This document shows positions 57,076 through 64,000 of a stretch of 64,000 bases of DNA, in pieces. Source of the DNA: Arenibacter sp. ARW7G5Y1. Lineage in GTDB: Bacteria > Bacteroidota > Bacteroidia > Flavobacteriales > Flavobacteriaceae. Location of the stretch: positions 381,233-445,232 of the forward strand of contig NZ_QJJZ01000001.1 in the NCBI RefSeq assembly GCF_003201775.1, written 5' to 3'. Under the pieces are notes generated by a model. That model did no database searches, was not told the DNA's origin, and was given only the letters and a program-made list of their open reading frames with translations. Positions within the stretch are counted from its first letter, which is position 1, and each line of letters opens with the position of its first letter. Position numbers and translations under genes: made by a program.

Positions 57076-58728
57076 TTAATAGGTGTGCACCTTCACGTCC
57101 TTGAACATAAACGGATTTTTACTTATTATCAAGTCCTTGCCGCTTGTGCAGGTTACATCCTTAAGGATAATCTCATTGGTCCTGATGTAGGGAAATTTTT
57201 CCTGATATGAATCGTCCGTCATTTCTTCATTGAAATCTTTAAAAATGGCAGGCCCTTCATATCCCTCCAGATAGTTGCTGTCATCTATGTGTAGGTTTTC
57301 AATGGTAATTCTTTCGGGCATATAACAGGTGTAGCCAAAATTATGCTGCCCAGAGTACGAACCTCCAATTATATTGACACTGGAGCGCTTATCTCCCTTG
57401 GGTACAAAAATACAGTTTCGGATCACTATTTCCCCCTGCCATGTACTGCCATAATCCGAGCGTAAATTAATCAGGGTATTACCTCGGATAGTGCTGTTTT
57501 CCACAGTCAAGACACCGCTGCCAATGGCATTGATTCCCATATGTCCTAGGGTGGAGTTTAGGATTGTGGCATTGGCAACTCCCTTATGGGCGTCGAAGCG
57601 GGAAAGAATACAATGGTCATAGACCAAGTTCTTGGAATAGTTGGAGCTCATTATACCCCAAAAGGTGTTGTCATTAATATCATTGGTCTGTCGGCAGTTT
57701 TCAAATGATACATTGAGGCCACGGTTTACCAGAAGGTCATACGAGCCCATGGATACCGGTTTTCCTGCCGAGCCAATAGTACGATAGGTTTTACGTCCGG
57801 TAAGAAGGGTGTTCTTTACCTTTACATAGGCACAGTCACGGATATTGATAAAGCCGCCATAGGGCGCGCCATGTTCCCCTTCCCCAATAACATGGTGCTC
57901 TAGCCCGTCGATTACTACATTGGAACGGGTGACCAATATGTTCCTGCTATAATAATTGTACTTGGATTCGGCCTTGTTGGCAATGGTGGTGAATAGGCCG
58001 CCCCTAATATACAGTGTTGTGGTGTCCAAAGGTATGGCGGTCACATTTGTAATCTGGTCGAAATCCCAAATAATCGGGGCATCCAAATCAACATTTCCGT
58101 TTTTGTCAACAACAAAGATATCCGTTTGTTGGGAGCCATTGTCTTGGTTCAGCCCATAACGGATATAATGCCTTACATTGGAATTCGTAACCGTGATAAG
58201 ACAGGATTGGGGCAAAAGGACGTCAATTTTTTGCTGGTTTCTTTTAAGTGATGTTATTCCGTCGGGTTTAAAGGGCTGCAGGTTGGAAGCTACCTTAAAA
58301 ACAGAGGCCTTGTGGTTTTGGACTTGGGTATCATCAATGATAAAGGCTGCTGTTCCAAAATCTGTGTTGGTTCGGATTTCTGCAGTACGTTCCTTTCCTC
58401 CTATATAGTAGGTGAAACCTTGGTCTGCTTTCACCATAAGGTTGTGTAGATTGGCAAAGGCATGAGTGGCGGCAATGGCGTCCATATCATCCGTTTTGCC
58501 ATCACCAGTGGCACCAAAATCGCTATAGCGCACCCATCCAAGCCCTTTAAATTTAAGGACATTTTTTGGGGATACATTTACATGCAATTGCCCATTTTTA
58601 TCGGTTTTTACTTGCGTTTTTTTCTTTATGGAGGTGATAACTACATTTTTAAAGGGGTTTTCTACCTGCCCATATGTCAACATTGAACATGAAAAAAAAA
58701 GGAACAATAACACGGAATATTTCATCAT
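57076..58728 (-). CDS. Secreted right-handed beta-helix (pectate lyase-like) protein
   Basis: The 550-residue exported protein has a signal peptide (about 1-21, FFSCSMLTYGQVE) and an N-terminal segment typical of the pectate-lyase superfamily (WVRYSDFGATGDGKTDDMDA near 65-84). Many short beta-strand repeats follow (VIDGLEHHVIGEGEHGAPY, ILNSTLGHMGINAIGSG, ENSTIRGNTLINLRS), which would form a right-handed parallel beta-helix. No firm lyase or GH28 catalytic set could be assigned. It is upstream of the DUF1593-type gene on the same strand, 290 bp apart. The two may act on one polysaccharide; this is inferred. Confidence 0.83.
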   Translation of the reverse strand: MMKYSVLLFLFFSCSMLTYGQVENPFKNVVITSIKKKTQVKTDKNGQLHVNVSPKNVLKFKGLGWVRYSDFGATGDGKTDDMDAIAATHAFANLHNLMVKADQGFTYYIGGKERTAEIRTNTDFGTAAFIIDDTQVQNHKASVFKVASNLQPFKPDGITSLKRNQQKIDVLLPQSCLITVTNSNVRHYIRYGLNQDNGSQQTDIFVVDKNGNVDLDAPIIWDFDQITNVTAIPLDTTTLYIRGGLFTTIANKAESKYNYYSRNILVTRSNVVIDGLEHHVIGEGEHGAPYGGFINIRDCAYVKVKNTLLTGRKTYRTIGSAGKPVSMGSYDLLVNRGLNVSFENCRQTNDINDNTFWGIMSSNYSKNLVYDHCILSRFDAHKGVANATILNSTLGHMGINAIGSGVLTVENSTIRGNTLINLRSDYGSTWQGEIVIRNCIFVPKGDKRSSVNIIGGSYSGQHNFGYTCYMPERITIENLHIDDSNYLEGYEGPAIFKDFNEEMTDDSYQEKFPYIRTNEIILKDVTCTSGKDLIISKNPFMFKDVKVHTY

Positions 58729-58966
58729 GGGAACATGCTTTGGGTCATTAAGTTGAAAAAAATCCAGCTGACCTTATAAATATATAAAAACTTGGCATTA
58801 ATCAGCGAGGTGTGCATTGTCGAGGAGATTTAGTTGTTCCCCTGTTTCTTGGAATACCGGTTAAGTAATTTGAGTTACTATTTAATAATGGTGGACATAT
58901 GAGCCTGACGATTTGGACAGGGTTGAGTTTGAGGTGCGAAAACTATTTAATCCGCGCTAACGGAGG

Positions 58967-59257
58967 TTAGAGTGGCATATTGTTCAAATCTTGCCTTCCA
59001 ATAATGGCCATGATTTCAACAGTGTCATCATTTACTCTGAAATAAATACTATCTGAACGGTAAACACAGCGTCTATAGCCTTCTTTGATAAAATCAACTG
59101 CTTCAAATGAAAAAGGTAGTTGGGCAATAATGTCAAAATACTCGAAAAATGAATAGTAGTATTGGTCAGCTTGTTCAACACCAAATTTTCTCACTCCGTA
59201 TTGATGAATTCGTATTAAATCCTCTCTGGCAGAGTTGCTTAATTTATAATTGGCCAC
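58967..59257 (-). CDS. parE: ParE/RelE-family toxin
   Basis: The 96-residue protein has the ParE toxin pattern: KLSNSAREDLIRIHQYGVRK near the N-terminus, a helical hairpin, GYRRCVYRSDSIYFRVNDDT and the closing VEIMAIIGRQDLN. ParE toxins inhibit DNA gyrase. Its start overlaps the antitoxin gene by 14 bp, which couples translation so that antitoxin is made first. Length is normal. Confidence 0.9.
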   Translation of the reverse strand: MANYKLSNSAREDLIRIHQYGVRKFGVEQADQYYYSFFEYFDIIAQLPFSFEAVDFIKEGYRRCVYRSDSIYFRVNDDTVEIMAIIGRQDLNNMPL

Positions 59258-59489
59258 GAAGTAGGGACTTTGATTCCTCCAGTATTTGCTCCTTACTATC
59301 TTCAGTAAATCCGCTGTTCTCAGCTTTTTCTAATTTAGTTCTGATCCAGTCTATTTGGACATGTTGTTTTCGGGCTTGTCTGATCAAATCATTGACCAGT
59401 TCACTTTTGCTAGAGTACTCCTTATTGTCTACTTGTTTTTTTAACCATTCATCGTTAGGTTCTGTGAATGTAATACTTTGTCTAGACAT
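59244..59489 (-). CDS. parD: ParD-like antitoxin
   Basis: The 81-residue protein is started at 59489 (MSRQSITF); the frame opens 30 bp upstream, but that part would run into the operator. It has a ribbon-helix-helix DNA-binding N-terminus (QSITFTEPNDEWLKKQV, then YSSKSELVNDLIRQAR) and a flexible acidic C-terminal part that would wrap the toxin. It is the first gene of the pair and is expected to repress its own promoter through the inverted repeat at 59498-59521. Confidence 0.88.
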   Translation of the reverse strand: MSRQSITFTEPNDEWLKKQVDNKEYSSKSELVNDLIRQARKQHVQIDWIRTKLEKAENSGFTEDSKEQILEESKSLLRGQL

Positions 59490-59497
59490 AGTTTTTA

Positions 59498-59521
59498 TTT
59501 TGGTGTAAAAATACACCAAAA
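59498..59521. promoter_or_regulatory. parD: ParD operator: perfect 10-bp inverted repeat
   Basis: TTTTGGTGTA and TACACCAAAA are perfectly complementary around AAAA, ending 8 bp before the antitoxin start codon. On the minus strand the -7-like box TATTTTTA (59506-59513) lies within it, with a -33-like TTG (59534-59536) 20 bp upstream, so a dimer bound here would block the promoter. Confidence 0.8.
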
Positions 59522-59596
59522 ACGAATCAAATACAAGTTTCTAAATTATCACGCCTAGCTTAGGACATGAACCTTAACTCAGGCGAGGGCGTTATC

Positions 59597-59618
59597 CTTG
59601 CCTGACGGTTAGGCAGGC
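59597..59618. repeat. REP-like hairpin
   Basis: The segment CCTTGCCTGACGGTTAGGCAGG forms a hairpin (GCCT with AGGC and extra pairs outside). It lies in the 160-bp gap between the ParD gene and the acetyltransferase. It is similar in kind to, but not the same as, the repeats near 39695 and 63620. Confidence 0.5.
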
Positions 59619-59649
59619 TAGTGCCCAAGTCATTTTATTCCGCAAAATC

Positions 59650-60183
59650 TTACCCTAAAACAATCAATTTCCAATCCTGCCCTCCGGCATGGTAGGTTTT
59701 TAGTTCCTCAAATCCCACCGCGTAATGGGCTTCCAATGAACGGAGGTTGGTGGCATCTACCTCGGTAACGATACTGGTAAATTCTGGTTGCAGGGAGTTC
59801 TTCATGGTTTCGTACAACTTTCTAAAAATACCCTTTCGCCGGTATTCCTTGTCTATACAGATTTGCCCCATGACCATAAAAGGTTCCGCCTTGGGTATTA
59901 CGGAGTTTATTTCCTTAAACATTGGTTTTAGGACCTCTATGTCGTTACCAAACCGGGGATGCATGCAAAGCGCATAGCCCACCACCTTATCTTGGTCCTT
60001 GGCTATGATATGGGGACAGGCAGCATTCATTTCGGTGAGGAGTTCCAAAGTATGTGACACGGTAACAAAGCCTTCTTTTTGCTTCTCATCTACATTTATA
60101 TTTTGTAAATGGTTCTTTTGTTGCAGGTTCAGGATTTGCCGCAATTCGGTTTTTGTACTGCAGCGTTTGAATATTATGTCCAT
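59650..60183 (-). CDS. GNAT-family N-acetyltransferase
   Basis: The 177-residue protein has the GNAT fold with the acetyl-CoA-binding loop GQICIDKEYRRKGIFRKLYE near 105-124 (the Q/R-x-x-G-x-A-type P-loop as RRKGIF) and the downstream TEVDATNLRSLEAHYAVGFE typical of the second half. Substrate unknown. It starts directly where the M61 peptidase gene ends (no gap), so both are in one transcript with the peptidase first. Confidence 0.9.
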   Translation of the reverse strand: MDIIFKRCSTKTELRQILNLQQKNHLQNINVDEKQKEGFVTVSHTLELLTEMNAACPHIIAKDQDKVVGYALCMHPRFGNDIEVLKPMFKEINSVIPKAEPFMVMGQICIDKEYRRKGIFRKLYETMKNSLQPEFTSIVTEVDATNLRSLEAHYAVGFEELKTYHAGGQDWKLIVLG

Positions 60184-61992
60184 TTAATCCAATTTTAGCC
60201 AATCCTTTCTATTTTTTAACACTTGTTTACTGGGTTTGCCTCCATCCTTCTCCGTTAACTGTATGGTATAGGTTGGGTTTGCAGAAAGAACAACAGTGGT
60301 AGATTTTGGACTTCCAAATCGGGTGTAGGCTATTTTTATACTGTCCCCTACCTTATATTGTGCCATTAGCTCCCCAAAATTCTGGTTGGACGTCAGGGGA
60401 GTATTGTTTACGGCGGTAATTACGTCTCCAAAATCCAACCCGGCCCTGTAAGCCGGACTCCCTATTGGAGTGTTCCTTTGAACTATGCCTGCACCAAATT
60501 GGTTGATACCCACACTGGCCCCAAAATAGGGTTTGTCAGTAGCTCGTTTTAGCACTACGCCAACTGTGTTGAACAACTCTTCATAATTGGGCATTTCACT
60601 GTTATGGATATATCGATCAAAAAAACGATTGCCAAATTCCTTACCGGCGTACTGTACCAAGGTTTCACGTAGGTCTTGCAGTGTGTAGGGAACCTCCTTT
60701 TTACCATAGGTATGCCACACTAATTTCATAAAATCATCCAAGTTCAGTTTGTTTTGTCGCAACGATAGGTCAAGGGCCAATCCCAAAACACTGCCATAGG
60801 AATAATAGGAAATAAAGGTATTTTCCCTGTTCACGGGGTCAACAGAGGTGGCAGCGTCCACAAAGGGTGCCTGATAACTCATTTCTATCGGGTTAAAGAA
60901 CTTCCTGGCCGGAGAGTTCCAAACATAATTGAAAGTGCCTGTAAGTCCCTCAATATACTCTTCAGGGGTGATGATTCCGGCACGACAAAGGATAAAATTG
61001 GTATAATAACTGGTGAAACCTTCCGCAAACCAGAGCTCACCGCTCATGTTGGCCTGCCCAAAATTGAAGGGCTCCAGGGACTTGGGGCGTATGCGTTCCA
61101 CGTTCCAACAGTGAAAGAATTCATGGGCAACGGTGCCTATATTGTTCTTCATACCCCCTTCGGCCAAACCTTCAGTATCGGTAAGAATGGTAGAATTTCT
61201 ATGTTCCATTCCATCGCCGGAAGCATGGGGGATATAGCAGGCCAAGAAAGTATAAGTATCGAAATCGTAGTTGGGTAGCTCGCCAAACACCTCCTTTTCG
61301 GCCAAAACCACTTTTTTAACCTGTTCAAAATAGGTGTCCAGCTCCGCCTCCGTACCGTTGTGGTGCAAGACAAATGCTATGGTTTGTTGATGGCCATTAT
61401 TGTCCACGGTAAATTGCCGCATGTCGAAATCACTAATTTCAGTGGGGCTGTCCATAAAGTACTGTAGGTTGGGCGCCATATAGATATTGCCGGTAACCTT
61501 GGGCATTTGGGTAGCTACCTTCCAGTTTAGGTCCTCCCGTATCCTAAAGTCCACCTCTATTTTACGATCGCTTAAACTGGGCACATACACAAAGGTGGCC
61601 GGGATATTTAAATGGGCATGGGTCTCGTCTATTTGTGCATAGGTGCCGTCGCCACGATTGGCAAAAAGGGTATAACTTATCTTTACCTCCCCGTCATGGC
61701 CGCTGATTTCCCATTGGTAGGGATTGGGTCTATGGATGTCCAAGGGCTTTCCTTGGCTGTCCGTTGCCTTAAAATTATATACATTTTTTGCAAATTCGTG
61801 TAAGGCATAGCGTCCAGGGGAAGAGCGGCCCATATGTACGGAAAGTGGGCCGGGATCCAGGGAAGGAAATGTGGCCGTAATTTCAGCTTCGTGATGAACG
61901 GCATTTTCAAAGGAAATGGAGTAGCTGTTGCTCTGACCTTGCAGGCTTATACAACAGCTTAGAATAAGAAGGCTTAGAATATTGATTTTCAT
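60184..61992 (-). CDS. M61 family glycyl aminopeptidase-like metallopeptidase with PDZ domain
   Basis: The protein has 602 residues with the start at 61992, which gives a signal peptide (MKINILSLLILSCCISLQGQ); the frame opens 51 bp earlier. Order: an N-terminal beta-domain typical of M61 (about 25-190), the catalytic domain with the zinc site HEFFHCWNVERIRP near 295-308 and the ligand Glu in ELWFAEGFTSYYTNF, and a PDZ domain at about 485-570 (GAGIVQRNTPIGSPAYRAGL). It is exported to the periplasm or surface and trims small peptides. The gene is divergent from bioF. Confidence 0.93.
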   Translation of the reverse strand: MKINILSLLILSCCISLQGQSNSYSISFENAVHHEAEITATFPSLDPGPLSVHMGRSSPGRYALHEFAKNVYNFKATDSQGKPLDIHRPNPYQWEISGHDGEVKISYTLFANRGDGTYAQIDETHAHLNIPATFVYVPSLSDRKIEVDFRIREDLNWKVATQMPKVTGNIYMAPNLQYFMDSPTEISDFDMRQFTVDNNGHQQTIAFVLHHNGTEAELDTYFEQVKKVVLAEKEVFGELPNYDFDTYTFLACYIPHASGDGMEHRNSTILTDTEGLAEGGMKNNIGTVAHEFFHCWNVERIRPKSLEPFNFGQANMSGELWFAEGFTSYYTNFILCRAGIITPEEYIEGLTGTFNYVWNSPARKFFNPIEMSYQAPFVDAATSVDPVNRENTFISYYSYGSVLGLALDLSLRQNKLNLDDFMKLVWHTYGKKEVPYTLQDLRETLVQYAGKEFGNRFFDRYIHNSEMPNYEELFNTVGVVLKRATDKPYFGASVGINQFGAGIVQRNTPIGSPAYRAGLDFGDVITAVNNTPLTSNQNFGELMAQYKVGDSIKIAYTRFGSPKSTTVVLSANPTYTIQLTEKDGGKPSKQVLKNRKDWLKLD

Positions 61993-62109
61993 ACAATCTG
62001 ATTTCGGTACATTTTTATTGATGTGGAACCTGGCCAAGGACAAGATTCCGTATTATTATATTTATAGGGCTTTGTATAAACGAATATACTATATAAATAC
62101 AGGATATGC

Positions 62110-62117
62110 TACATTTG
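62110..62117 (+). promoter_or_regulatory. bioF: Putative bioF -7 box
   Basis: TACATTTG matches the Bacteroidota -7 consensus TAnnTTTG but ends 4 bp before the ATG, so use of this box would give a leaderless bioF mRNA. No -33 TTG is seen at the usual distance; the match may be chance. Confidence 0.3.
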
Positions 62118-62121
62118 TATT

Positions 62122-63273
62122 ATGACGGAATTACCAAATAAATTAACAGCTAAACTCGCCAAAAGACAGGCCGGTAACGCCCTTAGGAAATTGCCCTTGC
62201 CAAATGGTTTGATCGATTTTTCCTCCAATGATTATTTGGGGTTTGCCCAAAACGAGACCATTTTTAAAAATGCCTCCAGTATATTGGAAAAGAGAGGAAT
62301 CACAGCCAATGGGGCTACAGGATCCAGGCTGTTAACGGGTAATAAAGGGCTTTATGGTGAGTTGGAAGTTTTGTTGGCGGATTTTTTTGGTTCCGATTCG
62401 GCATTGGTCTTCAATTCCGGATATGATGCCAACATAGGATTCTTTAGTGCCGTGCCACAGCGTACAGACATTGTTTTTTATGACGAGCTCTCCCATGCCA
62501 GTATCCGCGATGGTATTGGGATGGGCCTTGCCAAAAGCTACAAGTTTAAGCACAACCACCTGGAAGTTCTTGGTAGCCATATAGACCGAGTGCAGGAAAG
62601 AAATGTAGATTCCGATATTTATGTGGTTACGGAATCTGTTTTTTCCATGGATGGGGATACTCCGGATTTAAAGTCATTGGCCGAATTGTGTGCTTCCAAA
62701 GGGGTCTATTTGGTGGTGGATGAAGCCCATGCTGTTGGGGTATTTGGCAAAAGGGGGGAGGGCTTGTTAAATGAGCTGGCATTGCAGGATAAAGTATTTG
62801 CCAGGATCGTCACCTTTGGCAAGGCCATGGGCTGTCATGGCGCAGCAATATTGGGAAGCCATGCCCTTAAAAGTTATTTGGTGAATTTTGCACGTAGCTT
62901 TATTTATACCACTGGAATGCCCCCACATTCGTTGGCGACGATATTAGCGGCTTGCGAACATTTGCCCATGTCAGGTGGGAGGCAAATGCAACTTAGACAG
63001 AATATCAACTTTTTTAAGGATCAATTGAAGCAGCATGACCTAAAACCCTTTTTTATTCCCAGTAATTCGGCGGTGCATTGTTGTTTGGTGGAAGGTAATG
63101 AAAAGGTAAAAAAATGGTCGCTACGGTTGCAGGAAAAGGGTTATGATGTAAAACCCATTCTTTCCCCTACCGTACCAAAAGGTCAGGAGCGATTGCGATT
63201 TTGTTTGCACAGTTTTAATACCGAAAATGAAATTGAGGACGTACTTTTAATATTGGCCAATTTATTTGATTAG
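62122..63273 (+). CDS. bioF: 8-amino-7-oxononanoate synthase
   Basis: This 383-residue PLP enzyme joins pimeloyl-thioester and alanine in biotin synthesis. The PLP Lys is Lys234 in TFGKAMGCHG, with Asp200 in VVDEAHAVGVFG and the conserved FSSNDYLGF near 33-41 and NGATGSRLLTGN near 63-74. The alpha-oxoamine synthase family also includes 2-amino-3-ketobutyrate ligase and serine palmitoyltransferase, but bioD lies 500 bp downstream, so bioF is the best call. Length and motifs are normal. Confidence 0.93.
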   Translation: MTELPNKLTAKLAKRQAGNALRKLPLPNGLIDFSSNDYLGFAQNETIFKNASSILEKRGITANGATGSRLLTGNKGLYGELEVLLADFFGSDSALVFNSGYDANIGFFSAVPQRTDIVFYDELSHASIRDGIGMGLAKSYKFKHNHLEVLGSHIDRVQERNVDSDIYVVTESVFSMDGDTPDLKSLAELCASKGVYLVVDEAHAVGVFGKRGEGLLNELALQDKVFARIVTFGKAMGCHGAAILGSHALKSYLVNFARSFIYTTGMPPHSLATILAACEHLPMSGGRQMQLRQNINFFKDQLKQHDLKPFFIPSNSAVHCCLVEGNEKVKKWSLRLQEKGYDVKPILSPTVPKGQERLRFCLHSFNTENEIEDVLLILANLFD

Positions 63274-63276
63274 CAC

Positions 63277-63567
63277 ATGACCCCAGAATTTTATACCATA
63301 GCTGCCTTTGAGTTTGTAGCCGATGTTCAAATACTAAAAGGACGGTTGGAGTCCGATGGTATCCCTGTATTTCTAAGGGATGAGAACACCCTCAATTCCG
63401 ACCCCCTCATCAGCAATGCCATAGGCGGAGTGAAGCTACAGGTGTATTATTGAGATAAGGAAAAGGCTACGGAAATCTATAATGAAGTTAGGGCCTATGC
63501 TATGGATGACCAAGGAAATTTAAGGAGTTGTCCCAATTGCAATGCTCAGAGAATGGAGATTTATTAG
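63277..63567 (+). pseudogene. DUF2007-family gene with in-frame TGA
   Basis: Starting 3 bp after bioF, the frame reads MTPEFYTIAAFEFVADVQIL, then LKGRLESDGIPVFLRDE and ends at TGA (63451-63453) after 58 codons. Past the TGA the same frame stays open for 37 more codons (DKEKATEIYNEVRAYA..., ending CPNCNAQRMEIY) to TAG at 63565-63567. This is one DUF2007 protein (putative signal-transducing, with a C-terminal zinc-ribbon half) broken by one stop codon. The tight link to bioF and the intact frame after the stop favour a recent nonsense mutation or a sequence error. Confidence 0.7.
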
Positions 63568-63617
63568 TGAAACTCAATTTTGAGAAGGCGGTAGGACGCA
63601 CTTAAAATTGCAAGTTG

Positions 63618-63671
63618 AACTAATCCCGCCCTTTTCGGCGGGATCTGGGTTCAGGGCCTGCCCTGAGGTTT
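63618..63671. repeat. REP-like double hairpin between the DUF2007 gene and bioD
   Basis: Two hairpins are seen: ATCCCGCC with GGCGGGAT around CTTTTC, and TCAGGGC with GCCCTGA around CT. The second shares the GGGCCTGCCC(C/T)GAGG core with the repeat at 39695-39771. They may end the bioF transcript, but the lack of a T-run suggests a dispersed repeat instead. Confidence 0.6.
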
Positions 63672-63780
63672 AATACCTTTTATTATAACAGGAAAGGGAT
63701 TTTTTATAAACTTTTTCCATTTTTTGAAAAAAGAAAGTATAAATGTCTAAATTGTGAGTTTATAACAGAACCAAGCTAGA

Positions 63781-64000
63781 ATGAAACAATTTTTTGTAAC
63801 AGGAATATCAACAGATGTAGGAAAGACAATCGCCTCGGCAGTTATGGCCGAAGCCTTGCAGGCAGATTACTGGAAACCCGTTCAGACTGGGGACGATTCT
63901 GATAGCGAAACAATTTCCAAATTAATTTCAAATACCAAAACGGTAATACATAAAAGCAATTACTCCCTAAAAGCGCCCATTAGTCCACATGCGGCCGCTG
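63781..64000 (+). CDS. bioD: Dethiobiotin synthetase (partial, cut by window end)
   Basis: The first 73 residues read MKQFFVTGISTDVGKTIASA, with the modified P-loop GISTDVGKT at 8-16, then WKPVQTGDDSDSE and NYSLKAPISPHAAA, all typical of the BioD start. The enzyme closes the ureido ring of dethiobiotin with CO2 and ATP. The gene continues beyond the window. It follows bioF and the broken DUF2007 gene, so it belongs to the biotin locus, perhaps with its own promoter in the 213-bp gap. Confidence 0.95.
   Translation, partial: MKQFFVTGISTDVGKTIASAVMAEALQADYWKPVQTGDDSDSETISKLISNTKTVIHKSNYSLKAPISPHAAA

Overview
The window looks like a chromosomal segment of a marine or algal-associated member of the Flavobacteriaceae (Bacteroidota), of the Maribacter/Zobellia/Arenibacter kind. 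The signs are: five large TonB-dependent outer-membrane receptors, one of them a SusC with its SusD partner; a type IX secretion sorting domain (as a remnant); many secreted lipoproteins; TAnnTTTG-type -7 promoter boxes instead of E. coli -10/-35 boxes; atpD-atpC standing apart from other ATP synthase genes; and flavobacterial gene neighbourhoods (panC-panD-flippase near radA, half-length starch-synthase protein-DUF4270-glmS). The genus is inferred, not shown. No rRNA, tRNA, CRISPR array or intact transposase gene was seen.

Layout. 0-6 kb: end of a membrane protein, a secreted DUF1080 protein, and a secreted endonuclease/phosphatase divergent from a TonB receptor and a DUF5689/lamin-tail lipoprotein, probably a nucleic-acid or organophosphate scavenging locus. 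6-13 kb: a four-PAS histidine kinase with a single-domain response regulator, an ankyrin protein, an omega-amidase-like nitrilase, an Ig-like lipoprotein and ComF. 13-25 kb: mainly housekeeping (glyS, xth, aldo/keto reductase, radA, panD, panC) with one TonB receptor and an esterase-like protein that seems to lack its catalytic serine. 25-35 kb: half-length GT5 protein, DUF4270 lipoprotein, glmS, a TonB receptor, atpD and atpC. 35-41 kb: mostly leftward accessory metabolism (Gfo/Idh/MocA oxidoreductase, small monooxygenase, S1 sulfatase, class C serine hydrolase, DoxX, VOC). 41-50 kb: a SusC/SusD/VCBS-ASPIC uptake operon with no glycosidase beside it.

49.8-59.6 kb is the variable part. It holds a decayed type IX sorting domain; a two-gene OLD-nuclease plus UvrD-helicase pair resembling the Gabija anti-phage system, visibly more AT-rich than its neighbours and flanked by hairpin-forming elements; an AAA/DUF4143 ATPase bracketed by three copies of a 105-160 bp repeat; a nucleoside-hydrolase-like lipoprotein and a beta-helix secreted protein; and a ParD/ParE toxin-antitoxin pair with a perfect 10-bp inverted-repeat operator.

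59.6-64 kb: GNAT acetyltransferase, M61 PDZ peptidase, then the biotin genes bioF and bioD (cut by the window end), separated by a DUF2007 gene interrupted by an in-frame TGA and by REP-like hairpins.

All functions are read from motifs and gene order; no database search was run.
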